From: JALYXS01 sp051003795
Lineage (GTDB): Bacteria; Acidobacteriota; Terriglobia; Bryobacterales; Bryobacteraceae
Assembly: GCA_051003795.1 (NCBI GenBank)
Contig: JBPCKZ010000059.1
Coordinates: 1-62,617, forward strand
Direction of reading: 5' to 3'
DNA length: 62,617 bases
How positions within the stretch are numbered: position 1 is the stretch's first letter; every line of letters begins with the position of its first letter. Below the pieces are notes generated by a model that saw nothing but the letters and a program-made list of their open reading frames with translations, had not been told where the DNA came from and ran no database searches. The translations under genes and the position numbers were made by a program. Below are positions 57,601 through 62,617 of this stretch, in pieces.

Positions 57601-58221
57601 GAGTCCTTTGCTTCGGGCGCCTACCAGGACACGACAAACCGCGCGAAGGAGCGCGCCCCGGCGAGCTTCGATACGCCCCACTACCTTGCGCTGAACAGCG
57701 TTTGGGAGATACCCGTTGGGCCTGGGCATGGATTTCTAGAGAGGGGTGTTCCGAGCCAAATCCTCGGCGGATGGCAACTGAACGGGATCGCCACGTTCCA
57801 AAGCGGCGTACCGCTGCAATTGGGCGTCGCCTCCAACACGCTGAACAACTACGGCGGCTCGCAACGGCCCGACTGGACCGGTAAAGACCCGACGTTGAGC
57901 GGCCCGATTTCGCAAAGGCTGAATCATTATTTCGATACATCCCAGTTTTCACTGCCGCTGCCCTACACCTATGGGAACGTGGCGCGGTTGCTATCCGTCC
58001 TGAGGGCGCCAGGTCTGGCCAACCTCGATTTGTCGATTTTCAAGAATTTCACCTTGCGTGAATCGTTGAAACTGCAATTCCGGATCGAGAGCTTCAACAC
58101 CCTGAATCATCCGCAATTCAGTCTGCCCAATACGACCATCGGTTCATCCGCCGCGGGGGTAATCGGCACGCAGGCCAACTTGCCGAGGGACATTCAACTG
58201 GCGCTGAAGCTTTTGTTTTAG
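54691..58221 (+). CDS. Oar-like TonB-dependent receptor with carboxypeptidase-regulatory-like domain
   Basis: 1,176 residues. Signal peptide KQRTSRFSLACASAVLSSFF, then the regulatory-like domain (GSISGTVRDPTTAAVPSVKV, YTFPLLPPATYRIEAEAAGF). The plug follows (LPTNGRNSYGFAQLVPGV, FMLDGGNNTNPAFNGPG, EYKVQTNNFSAEFSNSAGGV, KSGTNQYHGSLYEFLRNDKL), then the barrel to the end IQLALKLLF. GGGAG at 54679-54683 sets the start. The GH116 gene follows 22 bases after the stop and a G3E GTPase after that, so the receptor may feed a glycoside to the enzyme. A partly deleted copy lies at 51011-51189. Confidence 0.93.
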   Translation: MKQRTSRFSLACASAVLSSFFTAPVPGQTATGSISGTVRDPTTAAVPSVKVTVTNFATNETRQTKTDNSGIYTFPLLPPATYRIEAEAAGFKRFIRDNVKVDVALALTVDLPMEIGSASDSVTVTAEAPPLEEESSSLAHIIENERIVNLPTNGRNSYGFAQLVPGVRASKGFTQVAYGMYNDQFVSINGSRPNSNSFMLDGGNNTNPAFNGPGYFPSVDEVQEYKVQTNNFSAEFSNSAGGVINLVTKSGTNQYHGSLYEFLRNDKLTGTDFFVNRSGLKKSELRFNQFGGTVGGPLTIPRVYQGKDRTFFFGSYEGLRWVRGITAAGSVPTDLERTGDFSQTRSAGGQVITVYDPSTSRPNPNAPGTFIRSAFPGNMVPASRFDLVSKSLLNYVPHANSPGVPITNLNNFITNASSPVQKNGFSVRVDHALTQNQKVFARASLNDTPVSRPEIYGHSLYVAEPINGAVDQLNQRQAVVNYTNLLRPNLILELSSSFLRYSIQRQGPGNNFDPVQVGLPAYFHQLQPALVSCFPVIGITNYGVSIPVPDVGGGLIGNCGLLHDAYESFHEYANLTHTRGKHTLKSGGNFGVNRLSTGRYGVAGQNYSYSPGFTQGPNPLVGSSTAGDAFASFLLGTPSSGSVTTDGPGQNLLYRYFGLYFQDDWKVTSRLTLNLGLRYDYQTPWTERYNRFSDFNFTAPSPFQVPGLNLVGGLYFPGVGATPRGQFDPDRKNFAPRFGFAYLFDKNTVVRGGYGIFFAPITGGGFNGSAVPVSGFQSSSAMVTSIDGITPTNYQANPFPDGFVRAPGSSLGLATLLGQSVTGMDRDRHTPYAEQWNLDVQRTLPGNLLLDVAYAGSRGLRLFGSLNYDQLPNQYLALGDGLRQSVANPFFGKITSGPLSTPTVQLSQLLRPYPQFTGVTAGNASYGASTYHALQAKLERRFSKGFSVLVSYTFSKLLDDVSPTTTGYPGESFASGAYQDTTNRAKERAPASFDTPHYLALNSVWEIPVGPGHGFLERGVPSQILGGWQLNGIATFQSGVPLQLGVASNTLNNYGGSQRPDWTGKDPTLSGPISQRLNHYFDTSQFSLPLPYTYGNVARLLSVLRAPGLANLDLSIFKNFTLRESLKLQFRIESFNTLNHPQFSLPNTTIGSSAAGVIGTQANLPRDIQLALKLLF

Positions 58222-58243
58222 ATTACGCTTCATCGTATTCGCC

Positions 58244-60943
58244 ATGAAAAAAGATAAAGAACTCTTAAGACGCGCATTTCTGCAGCAAGCGGGCTTGGGT
58301 TCCGCGGCGATCGCGCAATCGAACCACAAAACATCGCCGCCGCCGTCCGGCTCCGTGGACGGCACTGGCGCCATTGCCTTCCCGCGTATCTTCACAGGCC
58401 GCCATCTCGCGATGATTGCCTTCCCTCTCGGCGGCGTCGGAGCGGGCAGCGTGAGTCTGGGCGGCCGCGGCCAACTGCGCGATTGGGAAATTTTTAACAA
58501 GGCCGACAAGGGCAACAATCTCTCTTACGCCCTGCCCTCGATCTGGGTGAAAACCGGCAACGCGGACCCGGTCGCTCGCGTTCTCGAAGCTCGCTATCAG
58601 CCCCCGTACGAAGGCCAGAACGGGTTGGGATCGCAAAACGCCCCGGGTCTTTCGCGTATCGCATCCGCGCGCTTCATCGGCGAGTTTCCGTTAGCCAGAA
58701 TCGATTTCGAGGACGACTCCCTGCCCGTTCGCGTGTCGCTCGAAGCGTTCACCCCATTCATTCCTCACAACCCGGACGACTCCGGCCTCCCGGTGGCCGT
58801 GCTGCGTTATACGGCGGTGAATCCGGGTCCCGCAACGGCGCGTGTTTCGATTGCGTGGTCGATCGACAATCCGGTTTCTCCGGTGAGCGTCCGGCCGTCG
58901 GGGCGATTCGCGAACGACGCGCGCGTGAACGAGTTCCGCCAAGGTAATGCATTCGCAGGTCTCTCGATGAGCAATCCCGGGCTTGCCGCGGACGATCTTT
59001 TGCATGGCACTTTCGCGCTCGCCGTCCTACAGCCGGGCAATGGCAAACTGACTCACTTGCGTGGATGGCCGCGCGGGCGATGGTGGAATTCGCCCATGTT
59101 GTTCTGGGACGATTTCTCGTCCGATGGCGAATTGGGGCCGGAGCCTCCCGAACCAAACGCCGTCGGCGCATTGTGTCTCAGCCGCGACATTCCAGCCCGT
59201 GGGCGCGCGGAATATACTTTCCTGCTGGCTTGGCATTTCCCCAATCGGACGCCCGCCCGATGCGGCTGGACGGCGCCCAAAGGCGAGCAGAACACTGTAA
59301 TCGGCAACTGGTATTCGACGAAGTTCCCGGACGCCTGGGCTGCCGCCGAATACGCCGCCGCGAACCTCGAGCGCCTCGAAAAGCAGACTCGGCTTTTCGC
59401 GGCCAGCTTGCGGGAAAGCACCGTACCGGCCGCCGTCAGGGAAGCCGCCTCGGCAAACCTCTCAACCTTCGTAACGACGACGTGCTTCCGTACCGCCGAT
59501 GGCGAGTTCCACGGCTTCGAGGGCGCGAACGACAAGCTGGGCTGCTGTTTCGGCAACTGCACGCATGTCTGGAATTATGAGACCGCGACCGCGCATCTTT
59601 TCCCGTCGCTTTCCCGCTCGCTTCGCAAAGCGGCTTTCGGCTATTCGATGGACGATGCGGGCGCGATGCACTTCCGGCAGGTTCTGCCCGACGGCAAGGA
59701 GCGCAGCGGGTTCGCGGCAGCCGACGGACAGATGGGCCAAATCGTCCACGCGTATCTCGATTGGATGCTATCCGGCGATGAGGCGTGGCTGCGTCAGCTC
59801 TGGCCGCGTATCCGCAAGGGCCTCGAGTTCGCCTGGGTTCCCGGCGGTTGGGACGCCAACCGCGACGGCGTAATGGAAGGCGTGCAGCACAACACCTACG
59901 ATGTCGAGTTCTACGGACCCAATCCGCAATGCGGCATCTACTATTTGGCCGCGCTTCGCGCCACCGAGGAGATGGCGCGCGCGGTGGGCGAGGACGATTT
60001 CGCGCAAGAGTGCCGCCGCCTGTTTGAAAGCGGAAAAAAGTGGATCGACGCGAACCTGTTCAACGGCGAGTTTTACATCCAGCAAGTGGTGGGCTACCGG
60101 AACGACCGGATTGCGCCTTCGCTGCGCAGTGCGATGGGCGCGGACGATCCGGAACACCCGGAGTTTCAAGTGGGCAAAGGCTGTCTGGTCGATCAGCTAG
60201 TGGGCCAATACCTCGCGGAAGTCTGCGGCCTCGGCCCGCTGGCGGATACGGGCAATGTTCGCAAGGCGCTGCAATCGATCCATCGCTACAACCGCAAGAA
60301 CACGCTCTATCGTCACAACTCGGTGCAGAGGATTTTCGCGTTGAACGACGAATCCGCGCTGGTGATCTGCGATTACGGAAAAGCACCGCGCCCGCACATC
60401 CCTTTTCCGTATTATGCGGAGGTAATGACCGGCTTTGAGCATTCGGCCGCGGCTCACATGATTTTCGCGGGCATGGTGTCCGAAGGATTGGAATCCATCG
60501 CCGATATTCGGAAGCGCTACGACGGCGAGCGGCGCAACCCATGGGACGAGGCCGAGTGCGGCCACCACTATGCGCGCGCCATGGCCGCGTGGTCGAGCCT
60601 GCTCGCGGTTAGCGGCTTCCGGTATCGCGGGGCGCATGTGGAGATCGCTCCGAGGGGTGCCGGGCGCGATTTCCGCTGCTTTTGGTCGACGGGCACGGGG
60701 TGGGGTGTCTTCACGCGCCGGGCGAGCCCGGCAAACGCGGAAGTAGCCCTGCGCGTGCATTCCGGGCAACTGCCCCTGCGAAGCGCCGAATTCGTTGCAG
60801 GAAATGGCGCGGCGCGCGTGAGGCATCGCGGCGATCCCGTTGAACATGCAATCGAACGCAAAAACGGCCGCGTGATTCTTCGCTTTCAAAATCCGGTTTT
60901 GGTACGCGAGGGCGAGGACCTCGTCATGCAAGTGACCGCGTGA
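58244..60943 (+). CDS. GH116 family glycoside hydrolase (glucosylceramidase-like), Tat-exported
   Basis: 899 residues. ELLRRAFLQQAGLGSAAIA is a twin-arginine-like signal. The beta-sandwich domain carries FPLGGVGAGSVSLGGRGQLR and DWEIFNKADKGN, the classic GH116/glucosylceramidase GBA2-like start. The catalytic barrel has THVWNYETATAHLFPSLSRS, with Glu446 as candidate nucleophile, and HNTYDVEFYGPNPQCGIYYL, with Asp553 as candidate acid/base, by analogy with the thermophilic enzyme TxGH116. It should cleave beta-glucosides or glucosylceramide-like lipids. Its 3' end overlaps the GTPase gene start by four bases (GTGA), and a receptor gene lies just upstream. The substrate is inferred, not shown. 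Confidence 0.92.
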   Translation: MKKDKELLRRAFLQQAGLGSAAIAQSNHKTSPPPSGSVDGTGAIAFPRIFTGRHLAMIAFPLGGVGAGSVSLGGRGQLRDWEIFNKADKGNNLSYALPSIWVKTGNADPVARVLEARYQPPYEGQNGLGSQNAPGLSRIASARFIGEFPLARIDFEDDSLPVRVSLEAFTPFIPHNPDDSGLPVAVLRYTAVNPGPATARVSIAWSIDNPVSPVSVRPSGRFANDARVNEFRQGNAFAGLSMSNPGLAADDLLHGTFALAVLQPGNGKLTHLRGWPRGRWWNSPMLFWDDFSSDGELGPEPPEPNAVGALCLSRDIPARGRAEYTFLLAWHFPNRTPARCGWTAPKGEQNTVIGNWYSTKFPDAWAAAEYAAANLERLEKQTRLFAASLRESTVPAAVREAASANLSTFVTTTCFRTADGEFHGFEGANDKLGCCFGNCTHVWNYETATAHLFPSLSRSLRKAAFGYSMDDAGAMHFRQVLPDGKERSGFAAADGQMGQIVHAYLDWMLSGDEAWLRQLWPRIRKGLEFAWVPGGWDANRDGVMEGVQHNTYDVEFYGPNPQCGIYYLAALRATEEMARAVGEDDFAQECRRLFESGKKWIDANLFNGEFYIQQVVGYRNDRIAPSLRSAMGADDPEHPEFQVGKGCLVDQLVGQYLAEVCGLGPLADTGNVRKALQSIHRYNRKNTLYRHNSVQRIFALNDESALVICDYGKAPRPHIPFPYYAEVMTGFEHSAAAHMIFAGMVSEGLESIADIRKRYDGERRNPWDEAECGHHYARAMAAWSSLLAVSGFRYRGAHVEIAPRGAGRDFRCFWSTGTGWGVFTRRASPANAEVALRVHSGQLPLRSAEFVAGNGAARVRHRGDPVEHAIERKNGRVILRFQNPVLVREGEDLVMQVTA

Positions 60944-62034
60944 CGCGGCCCTGGATAGTACCGGTCGGCGGCTTTCTGGGCGCGGGCAAGACCACGCTCA
61001 TTCTCGCGGCGGCGCGCGTGCTGACGCTCCGCGGAATTCGTTGCGCCGCGATTCTGAACGATCAGGCGGGCGATCTGATCGATACCGAGCAGGCGCATCG
61101 GCAAGGCCTGGCGGCCAACGAAGTGGCCGGCGGGTGCTTCTGCTGCCGCTTTTCGGAGATGATCGACCGCATCGAAGAACTGCGCGCGGCGGCGCCGGAC
61201 GTGATTTTCGCGGAACCCGTAGGGAGCTGCACGGATTTGGCGGCTACCGTTCTGCAGCCGCTCCAGCGTGAGTTCGGCGACAGATACCGCACCGCTCCGT
61301 TGACCGTTCTGGTCGATCCGGCGCGCGCTCGGGAGCTTTTGACGCCGGAGCGCGACCCAAATTTCGGTTTCCTGTTCGACCAGCAGATTGCCGAAGCCGA
61401 TATCGTTGTGCTCACAAAGCTCGACTTGAATTTGCGTGCTCCCGAGTTGCCCGGCGTTTCCCCGCGATTCATAAGCGCCGTTACGGGAGAGGGTGTCGCC
61501 GCTTGGCTCGATGACGTCCTTTCGGGAACGCGAGTCGGCGGCGCGCCACTGCTCGACATCGATTACGAAATTTATGCCAGGGCCGAAGCTGCCCTGGGTT
61601 GGTTGAACTGGCGCGGGACGATCCAGTTGCGGGACCCGCTTACGCCGGCCGAAATTGCGGGCCGCTTCGTCGATTCACTGGGCGCGGCTTTGACGGCCAC
61701 GGGAGCGCGAATTGCCCACCTGAAGCTGCTCGACAGCGCGGAAAGCAGCTATGTGAAGGTGTCGCAAACGGAAAATGGGGCCGAACCGCGCGTCGAAGGA
61801 GACCTGACCGCTTCACCGGCTATTCACCACGAGCTATGTGTCAATCTGCGAGCCGCGATGGATGCGCCTTTGCTCGACCGCCTGTTTCGCGCGGAGCTCG
61901 CGAAGCAGCCGGGAGAGCGCCGCGAGGAAAGCTACGAATGCTTCAGCCCAGCCCGGCCGGAACCCGAGCGCCGCTTTACCGGGAGTCCAGAATCCGCTCT
62001 ATCGAATACGGACATTCCGCCGGGAATGCGCTGA
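60940..62034 (+). CDS. G3E family GTPase (CobW/COG0523)
   Basis: 364 residues. Walker A is VGGFLGAGKTTLILAAARVL. A GGCFCC motif (CxCC, metal-binding) lies near residue 67. DVIFAEPVGSCTDLAATVLQ and VVLTKLDLNLRAPEL complete the GTPase core. The C-terminal part is long, with the CobW-like domain. The family delivers metals such as zinc, cobalt or iron to target enzymes. The GTG start overlaps the GH116 stop by four bases, so this GTPase is probably made with that enzyme and may supply or check a metal for it. The 3' end overlaps the convergent DUF29 gene by 59 bases. Confidence 0.9.
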   Translation: MTRPWIVPVGGFLGAGKTTLILAAARVLTLRGIRCAAILNDQAGDLIDTEQAHRQGLAANEVAGGCFCCRFSEMIDRIEELRAAAPDVIFAEPVGSCTDLAATVLQPLQREFGDRYRTAPLTVLVDPARARELLTPERDPNFGFLFDQQIAEADIVVLTKLDLNLRAPELPGVSPRFISAVTGEGVAAWLDDVLSGTRVGGAPLLDIDYEIYARAEAALGWLNWRGTIQLRDPLTPAEIAGRFVDSLGAALTATGARIAHLKLLDSAESSYVKVSQTENGAEPRVEGDLTASPAIHHELCVNLRAAMDAPLLDRLFRAELAKQPGERREESYECFSPARPEPERRFTGSPESALSNTDIPPGMR

Positions 62035-62410
62035 TATCCTTTTTTGTCCGGCGGGCGGCTGTCCTTACGGCGTATTCGTAAATATCCGGCAAGGACGCTC
62101 GTAAGTGCGCGCGCAAGCTCGGCATAAGGGCAAGTTGCCGCTGAATTCGCCGGCGCTGCTCTTCGACGGTATTCGCCCAGCTATCGCTCCGCTTCTCCGG
62201 CTGATAGTCCCATTTCAGCAAGTGAGCGACCAAGACATCCATGCGGCTTTCCAGCTCGAGCTTGTCCCGCTTCCCCATATCTTGAAGTTCCTCGGCGACC
62301 CTGTCGAGATCGACGGAATCCAGCTGTCCCGCCCGAAGTGACTGGGCCGTAGCCTGGGTCCACTCGTAGAAGTTCCGGTCGTACATGCTGTCGACGGCGG
62401 TGGTCTTCAT
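61976..62410 (-). CDS. DUF29 family protein
   Basis: 144 residues. The DUF29 pattern is clear: YDRNFYEWTQATAQSLRAGQ, LDSVDLDRVAEELQDMGKRD, LESRMDVLVAHLLKWDYQPE, WANTVEEQRRRIQRQLALMP. The protein is all-helical, and its role is unknown although the family is common in cyanobacteria and environmental bacteria. The 3' end lies inside the GTPase gene on the other strand. ATG 62410 follows a plausible start with no strong ribosome binding site. Confidence 0.88.
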   Translation of the reverse strand: MKTTAVDSMYDRNFYEWTQATAQSLRAGQLDSVDLDRVAEELQDMGKRDKLELESRMDVLVAHLLKWDYQPEKRSDSWANTVEEQRRRIQRQLALMPSLRAHLRASLPDIYEYAVRTAARRTKKDISAFPAECPYSIERILDSR

Positions 62411-62499
62411 AACTTCCTAGCATAAGCCCTCAAACAAAATCGTTACCAAATGTTTCGCGAGCTGTCACTTATCTGTAGCCGATCCCCGTTTACCTCAGT

Positions 62500-62544
62500 G
62501 GTCACCTCAAAACCGGCCATACAGGGTCACCTCAAAACCGGCCA
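62500..62544. repeat. Two direct repeats at the window edge, possible IS21-like end
   Basis: GGTCACCTCAAAACCGGCCA occurs at 62500-62519 and again at 62525-62544, a 25-base period. Repeated short terminal blocks of this type are typical of IS21-like element ends. The rest of the element would lie beyond the window, so the call is tentative. The rest of the edge, 62411-62499 and 62545-62617, shows no gene that I can support. Confidence 0.45.
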
Positions 62545-62617
62545 ACGGACCGCAGTCCAGGACATGAATTTGTTTTACCCTTTCGTAGCCAGTTCGAGCA
62601 AGTTTTTTCTATCATCC

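Noticed and set aside
1..62617. CRISPR arrays, rRNA and tRNA genes
   Set aside because: No regularly spaced repeats, rRNA signature or cloverleaf with a TTCRA arm was recognised by eye; a covariance search would be needed to exclude tRNAs.

Overview
The window looks like chromosome of an Acidobacteriota member of the Solibacter/Bryobacter type. The grounds are three Oar-like TonB-dependent receptors of 1,100-1,180 residues with an N-terminal carboxypeptidase-regulatory-like domain, a DUF1549/DUF1553 plus DUF1501 pair, a secreted protein with a C-terminal domain of the 'Solibacter uncharacterized' type (TIGR03437), many Tat-exported enzymes and many TPR proteins. Base composition is GC-rich throughout. 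The assignment is inferred from gene content; no rRNA or tRNA gene was recognised and no CRISPR array was seen.

Layout. 0.1-0.6 kb holds a decayed BrnT/BrnA toxin-antitoxin pair. 0.67-5.1 kb holds an enolase-superfamily enzyme, a CYTH protein, a metallo-beta-lactamase-fold hydrolase and a membrane protein coupled to ygfZ. 5.1-10 kb is a minus-strand run: serine hydrolase, DUF1549/DUF1553 protein, DUF1501 protein. 10.1-16.1 kb is a receptor plus two TPR proteins. 16.2-16.7 kb is a collapsed receptor pseudogene. 16.8-23.1 kb holds a DUF4097-like lipoprotein and two secreted proteins sharing a cysteine-rich domain I could not assign, which flank a pentaheme cytochrome c/TPR pair. 23.2-31 kb holds a Uma2 protein, glnE, a MOSC protein, a VOC protein, two tandem exported ferritin-like proteins and an amino-acid permease.

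31-35.8 kb is housekeeping: a PcrA/UvrD helicase translationally coupled to a 52-residue basic protein, an RlmD-like rRNA methyltransferase and trpS. 35.8-40.1 kb is rich in broken genes (GNAT, SnoaL-like, a small secreted protein). 40.1-45.2 kb is uvrA followed tightly by three exported proteins (TPR and two helical). 45.2-49.7 kb is a minus-strand group with a sulfatase, a small zinc-ribbon protein, a DUF4864-like protein and an MsbA-type ABC exporter. 49.9-50.9 kb holds an amidohydrolase and a small antitoxin-like ORF. 51-62 kb holds two divergent receptors, a deleted relic of one of them, and an apparent receptor - GH116 glycosidase - G3E GTPase operon. The right edge carries two direct repeats that may mark the end of a mobile element.

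Two themes stand out. First, receptor genes are repeatedly duplicated and collapsed, with three remnants beside three intact genes. Second, several small genes are frameshifted next to short homopolymers. These are either true decay or base-calling errors, which read data would settle. The most system-like unit is the receptor-GH116-G3E GTPase operon. The least explained is the pair of cysteine-rich secreted paralogues around the cytochrome/TPR pair.
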